DNA of 19,852 nt, taken from contig CAJUJQ010000048.1 in assembly GCA_910586575.1 (NCBI GenBank), positions 1 through 19,852 of the forward strand, in the 5' to 3' direction. Every line of letters starts with the position of its first letter. The first letter of the stretch is position 1. A model generated the notes under the pieces. It had not been told where the DNA came from, ran no database searches, and saw only the letters and a list, made by a program, of their open reading frames with translations. Position numbers and translations under genes: made by a program. Source of the stretch: an uncultured Clostridia bacterium (GTDB lineage Bacteria > Bacillota > Clostridia > Oscillospirales > Butyricicoccaceae). Positions 1 through 6,335 of the stretch are shown here, in pieces.

Positions 1-97
1 ATATAAACTGCTTTTTGAACCGCCCTTTGTCGCTTGAAACTTGGAAACTGGTGTATTGCTTGACGACTGCACTTTAATGATATAACTATACAACAAA

Positions 98-132
98 GGC
101 CAGCCTTTTCCGAGGCTGGCCCCTTGTTTTTT
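98..132 (+). terminator. Hairpin terminator, possibly bidirectional
   Basis: Arms GGCCAGCC (98-105) and GGCTGGCC (114-121) form a perfect 8-bp stem, followed on the plus strand by CCTTGTTTTTT. On the minus strand the same stem is followed by TTTGTTG, so it may also end the ZIP transporter transcript, whose stop is at 196. A second, weaker hairpin, AGGGACT (134-140) with AGTCCCT (151-157), lies between it and that stop codon. The plus-strand T tract is the better one, which suggests a plus-strand gene ending just before the window. Confidence 0.65.
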
Positions 133-195
133 GAGGGACTTTATTGAGACAGTCCCTTTCATGAAAATACCCAATGTTCAAAAAGAACCACTGGC

Positions 196-999
196 TTATC
201 CAAGCATGACATCGAGCAGCATCATCACCGCAAATCCGGCAATAATACCCATCGTCGCGAAATAAGGCTGGCGCGCCTGGTCGCGCTGACATTCTGGAAT
301 CAGCTCGTGCACGGCAACCAGAATCATAGCGCCCGCCGCAAACGACAGCGCAAACGGCAGGATAGCCTCCACATAGACGACCAGCCAGGCCCCCAGCAAG
401 CCCGCAACCGGCTCCACCATGCCGGATGCCTGACCCAAAAAGAAGCTTTTTTTCCGGGAGCAGCCCTCCCGGCGCAGCGGGATGGAGACCGCCGCCCCTT
501 CCGGGAAATTTTGAAGCCCGATACCGACTGCAATCGTAACCGCGCCCATCAAGGCTTCCGTTGTGTACGCGTGGCTTTTCAGCGCGCCGAAAGCGACGCC
601 GACCGCCAATCCTTCCGGTATGTTATGCAGGGTAATGGACAGCACCAGCATGATGATGCGGTTGAGCCGCTCGTTAGGCATGCCCTGTGTGCTGTCTGCC
701 CGCCCCCGCGCAAGACAGACCGCCTTGTCAGAACCCCACATAAACAGTGCCCCCGCCAGGAACCCGGCGGTCGCGACAACATATGCGGGCAGCCCTGCCG
801 CCGCTTCCGCGCGCTCAATCGCGGGTTGGAGCAGGGACCAGAAGCTTGCCGCAATCATAACCCCGGAAGCAAAACCCAGCATCAGGTTCAGCCCCTTGGG
901 GTTTGGGGACTTGAAAAATACAACGGTTGCAGCGCCGAACGCGGTCATGAGCCAGGTCCCAAGGGTCGCGAGCAGCGCCATCAGAATGATTTCATTCAT
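196..999 (-). CDS. ZIP family divalent metal transporter (GufA/ZupT-like)
   Basis: A 267-residue polytopic membrane protein predicted to import zinc or other divalent metals across the cytoplasmic membrane. It has about eight hydrophobic segments. Two metal-site helices are visible: HNIPEG at residues 125-130 and QNFPEG at 163-168, the paired signature of the ZIP family. E195 (in GMVEP) and H231/E232 (in HELIPE) are further candidate ligands. The loop at about 95-113 is short and not histidine-rich, as in bacterial GufA-type members. The ATG start is set by an upstream AGGAGGT ribosome site. The gene stands alone, and a palindrome (1071-1084) overlaps its likely promoter. The family call is firm; the metal is not determined by sequence. 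Confidence 0.93.
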   Translation of the reverse strand: MNEIILMALLATLGTWLMTAFGAATVVFFKSPNPKGLNLMLGFASGVMIAASFWSLLQPAIERAEAAAGLPAYVVATAGFLAGALFMWGSDKAVCLARGRADSTQGMPNERLNRIIMLVLSITLHNIPEGLAVGVAFGALKSHAYTTEALMGAVTIAVGIGLQNFPEGAAVSIPLRREGCSRKKSFFLGQASGMVEPVAGLLGAWLVVYVEAILPFALSFAAGAMILVAVHELIPECQRDQARQPYFATMGIIAGFAVMMLLDVMLG

Positions 1000-1055
1000 T
1001 TCGCACCTCCTGCATCCCCAGTATATCGCGCGGGACGGCAGTTGGTGACTGTCCT

Positions 1056-1084
1056 ATTTTATTCACATTGTGTTATAGATAACA
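1056..1084 (-). promoter_or_regulatory. Candidate promoter and palindrome for the ZIP gene
   Basis: Read on the minus strand, TAAAAT (1056-1061) could be a -10 box with TGTTAT (1079-1084) 17 nt upstream as a weak -35. The palindrome TGTTATCTATAACA (1071-1084, arms TGTTAT and ATAACA) overlaps that -35, a position suited to repressor binding. It does not match the Zur box I know. Promoter assignment is weak. Confidence 0.35.
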
Positions 1085-1096
1085 GACCTGTTCGCA

Positions 1097-1254
1097 TGTT
1101 AGGAACTGTGAATCAATAAATCGTGACCAGCGCGCCGCAGATGCTTTCGCCCGACAAGGCGCGTTTCCGCAGGCAGGCTGTCTGCCTGTTAAGGGAACTG
1201 GGCGCGGTATGGGAAGATGCAGGCGATTGTCGCAAGTTATTTTTGAACAGTTCC
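1097..1254 (+). repeat. Dispersed structured repeat, copy 1
   Basis: About 158 bp, matching 14817-14969 in the same orientation at roughly nine identical bases in ten over the aligned core. It has imperfect terminal inverted repeats: GGAACTGT at 1102-1109 and ACAGTTCC at 1247-1254. Internal stems are CGCGCC (1131-1136) with GGCGCG (1158-1163), and CAGGCAG (1170-1176) with CTGCCTG (1182-1188). No convincing coding frame runs through it. Both copies lie downstream of a minus-strand gene: here the flavin reductase-like gene, whose stop is at 1446. Confidence 0.8.
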
Positions 1255-1445
1255 ATAGTATGGGTAAATCGCTGCGGCCGGCCTGCAAATAGGATGTTGT
1301 TTTGGTAATGGGGGATGAAAGCAAAACCGGAAAGAAATGGATGAAAAAGGAAATCGCAAACTTTTACAGCAGCACCTGGATTGGAAAGGCCTTAGGAACG
1401 GGATATTTGGGGGGAATACAGATCCCATGGAAAAATGGCCGGGCT
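1255..1445. other. Non-coding spacer
   Basis: Lies between the repeat and the 3' end of the flavin reductase-like gene. I see no convincing terminator for that gene here and no supported gene. A short open frame starting at 1337 on the plus strand runs into the antisense of the flavin reductase gene and has no recognisable sequence. Confidence 0.5.
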
Positions 1446-1943
1446 TTAATTCTCGAATGACGCGACGATTTCGCCGATATACTGTACATGGGTATCTCCA
1501 TCCGGATAATTTGCCTTGGCAATCGAAGGGTCATAGAAGTTTTCCAGCGGCATCGGCACCGAGTACACCTTGCGGCAGACGAGCACCAGTTCGGACTCCG
1601 CGAAGGTCGGGCAGCCGTTCATGAAAACCGGCGCCAGCCCGCTCTGTTTCATCTTGTCAATGTCGCGGCCGGACTGCGAACCCAGCAGGGACAGCGTTTC
1701 CCGGTTCCCGTCCTTGAGAAAGCTCAGGGTGAAATATTCGCTGTTGTCGATAAATTCCTTCGTGTAGCGGCTTCCCCGTACATAAACGGTGCAGGAGGGC
1801 TTCTGCCAGATGACGCCAAGCGCCCCCCAGCTGACGGTCATCATGTTGAACGACTCCGCATTCCCGGCGGCGAGCAAGGCCCACTGCTTGTGCAGGCGTT
1901 CAAAAGGGTTCAGGGTCAGGGAACGGATATCAATTTCTTTCAT
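1446..1943 (-). CDS. Flavin reductase-like domain protein
   Basis: A 165-residue soluble protein resembling the flavin reductase-like, FMN-binding split-barrel family. The N-terminal part has the usual layout of a short helix (PFERLHKQWALLAAG) followed by SFNMMTVSWGALGVIWQKP and TVYVRGSRYTKEFIDNSEYFTLSF, the segment that in this family contacts FMN. Members are commonly NAD(P)H:flavin oxidoreductases or partners of other enzymes, but no substrate can be assigned here. The start at MKEIDIR is preferred over an upstream in-frame start because GGAGGTT lies 8-9 nt before it. It sits 64 nt downstream of ftsK on the same strand and may be read through from it. Confidence 0.85.
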   Translation of the reverse strand: MKEIDIRSLTLNPFERLHKQWALLAAGNAESFNMMTVSWGALGVIWQKPSCTVYVRGSRYTKEFIDNSEYFTLSFLKDGNRETLSLLGSQSGRDIDKMKQSGLAPVFMNGCPTFAESELVLVCRKVYSVPMPLENFYDPSIAKANYPDGDTHVQYIGEIVASFEN

Positions 1944-1993
1944 TGAGAATAACCTCCATAAAATCACAGAAATAACGTGTAATGGGAGCGGTT

Positions 1994-2019
1994 CGCCAGG
2001 GGAACGGTTACCCCTGGCG
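1994..2019 (-). other. Hairpin across the ftsK stop codon
   Basis: CGCCAGGGG (1994-2002) and CCCCTGGCG (2011-2019) form a perfect 9-bp stem whose 8-nt loop contains the ftsK stop codon (TAA, 2008-2010). No T tract follows on the minus strand, so it is not a standard intrinsic terminator. It could act as an mRNA 3' stability or processing structure between ftsK and the next gene. Confidence 0.5.
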
Positions 2020-4827
2020 GCGGAGCTTCATTTCTTTCCATTCGTCCTTGGTAATCAGAATCTGGCGGGGCTTGGAGCCTTCAAACGGGCCGACAATGCC
2101 GCGTTCCTCCATCTGGTCCACAATGCGCGCCGCGCGGGAATAGCCCAGCTTCAGGCGGCGCTGAAGCATGGAAGTCGAAGCCTGGCCGCAGTCCATGACT
2201 ACATCGACCGCTTCCATCAGCATCTCGTCCTCGTCGCCGTCCGCGTTGCTGGAGGCCTTGCCTTTGCCGTCGTTTTCGCTGTCGCACTGGCGCTCGATGT
2301 GCTCGAGGATCTCTTCATTATATTCCGCCGTTGCCGATTCCTTGATCTGTGCAATGACGCTTTCGATTTCTTCCGAGGAAATGAAACAGCCCTGGATACG
2401 CTGCGGCTTGCCGCCGCCGATCGGCGCGTACAGCATGTCACCCTTGCCAATCAGCTTTTCCGCGCCCGTCTGGTCAAGGATAATGCGGCTTTCGACTTGG
2501 CTTGCCACCGCAAACGCGATACGGGATGGGATGTTCGATTTCATGATACCGGTGATTACGTCGGCGGACGGGCGTTGCGTCGCAACAATCAGGTGCATGC
2601 CCGCCGCGCGCGCCTTCTGTGCGATACGGCAGATGGAGGTTTCGACCTCCTTGGCGGCAACCATCATCAGGTCGGCCAGCTCGTCAATCACAATGACAAT
2701 CTGCGGCAGGGTCTGGTAATTGTCGGGGGAATCGCCTTCGGCAAACTGCGCGCCCTTGCGCTTCTGGCGCATCAGGTCGTTAAAGCCGGACAGGTTGCGC
2801 ACCTGGTTGTCCGCAAACAGCTTGTAGCGCCGCTCCATTTCACCAACCGACCAGTTGAGCGCGCCCGCCGCCTTTTTCGGGTCGGTGACGACCGGAATCA
2901 GCAGGTGCGGGACGCCGTTATAATTGCCCAGCTCGACCATTTTCGGGTCTACCATAATCAGGCGGACTTCTTCCGGGGTCGAGTTGTAAAGGATGGAAAT
3001 CAGCATGGAGTTCACACACACCGATTTGCCCGAGCCGGTGGTACCGGCAATCAGCAGATGGGGCATTTTGGCGATATCGCCAATGACCGGCTTGCCGGTG
3101 ATATCCTTGCCGACCGCAAAGGACAGCTTGCTGGTGGCGTTGCGGAAGGCGGGCGAACCGATGCACTCACGGATGCTGACCATGGTAACCGTTTTGTTCG
3201 GCACCTCAATGCCGATGGCGACCTTGTCCGGAATCGGGGCGATTCGCACAGAAACCGCGCCCAGCGCCAGCGCGATATCATCCGCCAGCGCGGTAATGCG
3301 CGAGAATTTCACGCCGCGCGAGATGGTCAGCTCAAACCGGGTGACCGACGGCCCGCGCACAATGCCGATAATTTTCGCGTCGATGTTAAAGGATTGCAGG
3401 GTGTCCACCAGCCGCGCGGAATTTTCCTGAAGCTCGATTTCCACGCCGACGTTCGAGGCCTGCCCCGCTTCGTTCAGCAGCTCCAGGGAAGGCTTGGTAT
3501 AGGGCGGAAGGGGGGCCTGCTGGTTCTCGTCCATCTCGGCGGCCATTTTTGCCGCCATTTCCTCGGCGGCGCGCTCCGCTTCCCGCTTTTCCTCCGCCTT
3601 GGTTTTGGGCTTTGGGGGCTTGTCCTCCTGCTTGACCGGCGGCTCGGTGAGCGGCTCCGGGGGCGGCGCGCCGACCTCGAGGGAAGCCTCCGCCGACATG
3701 CCGGGGAAGGCGGCAACATCCCCGCCGTCAAACGCGTCCGCGTCATCGGCTTCGATGCTGGCGGACTGGTCATTCCGGTGTGGGAACTGCACAATTGCCG
3801 CGAAGGGGTCCTCTTTATCTCGTGTCGTGCGCTTCGCGTTGCGGGCTGCGGAGGCTTCCGCCGCCGCGCGCACCTGCTCGACAAGCATCTGCTCGGCAAG
3901 GTTGGGCGGCAGCGTGCCTGATTCATCGGTCTGCTGCTGCACCAGGTCGAGGATATCGGGCGAAGGCGCGTCCGCGTTTATCTGCGCAGTGCCGCGCAGA
4001 TATTCCGCCGGGGAAATCGGCTGCTTGCGGCGCGACGCGGCGACGGTCTGTGGTTTGCGCAAAATCGCGGCGGGGTCGTCGTCCAGCACCGGCGGGGCGG
4101 GAGACTCATCATCGAGCGGGATATTGTAGTTTGCGATATTGGGCTTCCCGCGGCTCTGCCTGCGCTGCTGGCGCACAACATGGACGTTCGGAATCTCAGG
4201 CGGCGCCTCATACCGCTCGCGCTCCTCTTCTGAGTCATAGGAATATTCCGGCGGCTTGAGCGCTTCAAACAGCATCAGCGGCGTAATGCGGGCGGCGGCA
4301 AGCGCCGAACCGGCAGCGACAACGACCAGCACAAGCACCGCGCCAATCCAGCTGAGCGCCCAATCCAGCCCAAGGAACAGTAGCCCGCCGAGCAGGCCGC
4401 CGGAGCGGAGCTGTGCACCGGCGGTCAGCAGATCGGAAACGGTACGGCTGCTGCGCTCGAAATCATCCGCCCAAAACACGGCATGGATCAGCGCCGCAAG
4501 CAGCACAGGCTCCATCATAATGCAGAACGCGCGCAGGCGCACAGGCCCTTTTCTTCTGATAAACAACAATGCCGACACCAAAAACATTGCAGCGGGCAGC
4601 AAATAAAGCCCAATCCCGAGTGCGCCGCCCAAAACGCTGCGCATTACAAGGAGCACAGCCCCGTCAATCGGGAGCAGCGCCAGCGCGGTCACCAGGCCCA
4701 GGATCCCCCAACCGGCAGCCCAAACGCCGCGCGGCACGCCGCCGGACGATTCCGCGGGGGGCGCAGCTGCTTTTTTGCGGCTGGACGAGCTGCTTCTGGA
4801 TGTTGTTTTTTTCTTCTCTGCGGCCAA
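2008..4827 (-). CDS. ftsK: DNA translocase FtsK/SpoIIIE
   Basis: A 939-residue membrane-anchored DNA pump that moves chromosomal DNA through the division or sporulation septum. Roughly residues 1-35 are a Lys/Ser/Arg/Ala-rich cytoplasmic tail, 35-180 hold about four membrane helices, and 185-440 form a long low-complexity linker with a charged Ala/Glu helix near 410-437. The motor domain follows, with Walker A GTTGSGKS at about 595-602 and Walker B VIVIDE near 711-716. The last 65 residues are the winged-helix gamma domain that reads KOPS/SRS-type DNA signals (RRLKLGYSRAARIVDQME). The TTG start at 4827 is chosen because GGAGG lies 8 nt upstream; an ATG at 4944 would add 39 residues of unlike composition with no ribosome site. 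FtsK and SpoIIIE cannot be told apart from sequence alone. Confidence 0.95.
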   Translation of the reverse strand: MAAEKKKTTSRSSSSSRKKAAAPPAESSGGVPRGVWAAGWGILGLVTALALLPIDGAVLLVMRSVLGGALGIGLYLLPAAMFLVSALLFIRRKGPVRLRAFCIMMEPVLLAALIHAVFWADDFERSSRTVSDLLTAGAQLRSGGLLGGLLFLGLDWALSWIGAVLVLVVVAAGSALAAARITPLMLFEALKPPEYSYDSEEERERYEAPPEIPNVHVVRQQRRQSRGKPNIANYNIPLDDESPAPPVLDDDPAAILRKPQTVAASRRKQPISPAEYLRGTAQINADAPSPDILDLVQQQTDESGTLPPNLAEQMLVEQVRAAAEASAARNAKRTTRDKEDPFAAIVQFPHRNDQSASIEADDADAFDGGDVAAFPGMSAEASLEVGAPPPEPLTEPPVKQEDKPPKPKTKAEEKREAERAAEEMAAKMAAEMDENQQAPLPPYTKPSLELLNEAGQASNVGVEIELQENSARLVDTLQSFNIDAKIIGIVRGPSVTRFELTISRGVKFSRITALADDIALALGAVSVRIAPIPDKVAIGIEVPNKTVTMVSIRECIGSPAFRNATSKLSFAVGKDITGKPVIGDIAKMPHLLIAGTTGSGKSVCVNSMLISILYNSTPEEVRLIMVDPKMVELGNYNGVPHLLIPVVTDPKKAAGALNWSVGEMERRYKLFADNQVRNLSGFNDLMRQKRKGAQFAEGDSPDNYQTLPQIVIVIDELADLMMVAAKEVETSICRIAQKARAAGMHLIVATQRPSADVITGIMKSNIPSRIAFAVASQVESRIILDQTGAEKLIGKGDMLYAPIGGGKPQRIQGCFISSEEIESVIAQIKESATAEYNEEILEHIERQCDSENDGKGKASSNADGDEDEMLMEAVDVVMDCGQASTSMLQRRLKLGYSRAARIVDQMEERGIVGPFEGSKPRQILITKDEWKEMKLRRQG

Positions 4828-4877
4828 AAGCCACACCTCCAAAATAATGAAATGATTGATTGCCTCCGCAGCGGGCG

Positions 4878-4912
4878 CCAAGGGGCGCTGCCCCTGGACC
4901 CCGCGATTTTTT
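4878..4912 (+). other. GC hairpin with T run upstream of ftsK
   Basis: CCAAGGGGC (4878-4886) pairs with GCCCCTGG (4890-4897), with one bulged A, and a TTTTTT run lies 9 nt further on at 4907-4912. In the plus direction it resembles a loose terminator. In the minus direction it falls in the ftsK leader. No plus-strand gene ends nearby, so it may be a fragment of an intergenic repeat. Confidence 0.35.
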
Positions 4913-4996
4913 CGAGACGGACCGCCGCCATTCAATGCGCCCATAGGGCGCGCGGCGGTGAGTTCAAGCGGCGGCGCACGATTTTCGGGCGCGCCG

Positions 4997-5025
4997 TAAA
5001 CAACATGCCGGTGGCATGTTGTTTA
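4997..5025. repeat. 29-nt perfect palindrome upstream of ftsK
   Basis: TAAACAACATGCC (4997-5009) and GGCATGTTGTTTA (5013-5025) form a 13-bp perfect stem around a GGT loop. No T tract follows on either strand. It lies about 170 nt upstream of the ftsK start. The surrounding 4945-5159 holds no supported gene, and I could not find a convincing ftsK promoter there. Confidence 0.7.
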
Positions 5026-5159
5026 GCGCACGGGCAAAATCGCGTAAAAGCTTTATTTCGCCTGCGGGCCGGACGAAGGGTTTACTCTTTTTTGATTCGC
5101 TTCAGGTTAAAAACGCATGCATTTTAAGAATCAGGCCGTAATCCCGCTTTCTGCGCAGA

Positions 5160-5205
5160 CCGGCACAAAACCGCTGGCAGAACGACACCAGCGGTTTTGT
5201 GCCGG
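5160..5205 (-). terminator. Strong symmetric terminator downstream of uppP
   Basis: CCGGCACAAAACCGCTGG (5160-5177) and its exact complement at 5188-5205 form an 18-bp stem with a 10-nt loop. The inner GC core (CCGCTGG/CCAGCGG) is flanked by AAAA and TTTT, so it works as a rho-independent terminator in either direction. It lies 53 nt past the uppP stop codon. Confidence 0.88.
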
Positions 5206-5258
5206 GACGGGACTGCACCGTGCTGCCGGGGGTTCTGCGGTGCAGCGCGGGAAACGGG

Positions 5259-6101
5259 TCAAGCCGCCTGGATCCGTACCACAATGGATGCGATAATGGA
5301 CACGATACCTACCAGGCCGCAGTAAACGACGAAGGGACGGAAATGCCCTTTATTCGTGACCAGCCGAATCAGGCGGATTGCCAGCAGGCCGGAAACCATC
5401 GCCACAGCGATACCCAGTATGTACAAATAAATCGGGATCCCGCTCGAAACCTCAGCCTGCGCGATTGCGTCGCTGACCTCCAGCAGGTTCGCGCCGAACA
5501 CAACCGGCAGCGACATGATAAAAGCGAACCGCACCGCGAAATCCCGGCTGAACCCGCGGAACAGCCCCGCGCAAATGGTCGAGCCGGAGCGCGAAATACC
5601 CGGCACGACCGCAACCGCCTGCGCGCAGCCGACCAGGAACGCGTCCAGCCAGCCTGCGCTGCCCGCGTCCTTGTGCAGCCGGGGCGCGCGTTCGCTCAGC
5701 AGCAGCACAAGGGCGGTCACCAGCAGCGCGCAGCCGACAAACAGCGTATTGGAGAACAGCTCCTCCAGCTTATCCTTGACCAGCAGCACCGGGAACATCG
5801 GGAGAATCGTAATCAGTACCATTACGATGAACCGGCGGTAAGGACGGTTCCGGAGCTGGAAGCCGTCGCGCACCCAGCCGAAAAACTCCACGAACAATTC
5901 CCGGATATCGCCCCAGAACGCAATAAAGACCGAAACCAGCGTACCGAAGTGCAGCAGCACATCGAACAGCATATAATCGGCCTCCGGGTTCGAGCCGCCG
6001 AAAAAGGTTTGCACCAGGACCAGGTGCCCGGATGAGGAAACCGGCAGAAATTCCGTCAGCCCCTGTACCAGGCCGAGCAGTATGGCAAGTCCTACAGTCA
6101 A
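5259..6101 (-). CDS. uppP: Undecaprenyl-diphosphatase (UppP/BacA)
   Basis: A 280-residue integral membrane enzyme that removes a phosphate from undecaprenyl diphosphate, recycling the C55 lipid carrier for peptidoglycan and other wall polymers. High expression of the family gives bacitracin resistance. Both family signatures are intact: EFLPVSSSGH at residues 17-26, with the catalytic Glu, and PGISRSGST at 167-175, with the conserved Arg/Ser. Length and hydrophobic profile match the family. The TTG start at 6101 is supported by an AGGAGGGG ribosome site a few bases upstream. It is monocistronic, with its own promoter (6165-6194) and a strong terminator (5160-5205). Confidence 0.96.
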   Translation of the reverse strand: MTVGLAILLGLVQGLTEFLPVSSSGHLVLVQTFFGGSNPEADYMLFDVLLHFGTLVSVFIAFWGDIRELFVEFFGWVRDGFQLRNRPYRRFIVMVLITILPMFPVLLVKDKLEELFSNTLFVGCALLVTALVLLLSERAPRLHKDAGSAGWLDAFLVGCAQAVAVVPGISRSGSTICAGLFRGFSRDFAVRFAFIMSLPVVFGANLLEVSDAIAQAEVSSGIPIYLYILGIAVAMVSGLLAIRLIRLVTNKGHFRPFVVYCGLVGIVSIIASIVVRIQAA

Positions 6102-6164
6102 TCGTATCCCCTCCTGTCAGGCAGCAGCCGCCTGCCGCCGTTTGCAGATTCTTACACAAATATA

Positions 6165-6194
6165 ATACTACCATATTTCGGGCAGGTATTCCAA
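6165..6194 (-). promoter_or_regulatory. Predicted uppP promoter
   Basis: On the minus strand, TTGGAA (6189-6194) and TAGTAT (6165-6170) are 18 nt apart, 64 nt or more upstream of the uppP start. A perfect palindrome (6199-6221) lies directly upstream of the -35 box. Confidence 0.6.
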
Positions 6195-6198
6195 CCTT

Positions 6199-6221
6199 TT
6201 TTTCTGTCGTGGACAGAAAAA
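6199..6221. promoter_or_regulatory. Palindrome next to the uppP promoter
   Basis: TTTTTCTGTC (6199-6208) and GACAGAAAAA (6212-6221) are exact complements around GTG. T runs precede and A runs follow the GC part, the reverse of a terminator. A protein-binding operator is therefore more likely than a transcription stop. The binding factor is unknown. Confidence 0.5.
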
Positions 6222-6257
6222 TTCACGGCGTTTTCCAGCTCTTTTTTCGGCACCACA

Positions 6258-6285
6258 AAAGGCCCCCTCGAAAAAGGGAGCCTTT
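6258..6285 (-). terminator. Terminator of the treBC operon
   Basis: AAAGGC (6258-6263) pairs with GCCTTT (6280-6285), and CCCT pairs with AGGG inside after one mismatch. On the minus strand the stem runs into TTTTGTGG. It lies 50 nt past the treC stop codon. Confidence 0.75.
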
Positions 6286-6335
6286 CGGATGGATATTCAG
6301 AAAATTCAGTGCGCACAGGAAAGCCGGAATCTGTC

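Noticed and set aside
1789..3921. Long plus-strand open frame (710 codons) opposite ftsK
   Set aside because: It is antisense to the well-supported ftsK motor and linker. Its Arg/His/Asp-rich translation matches no family and is typical of stop-free antisense frames in GC-rich genes.
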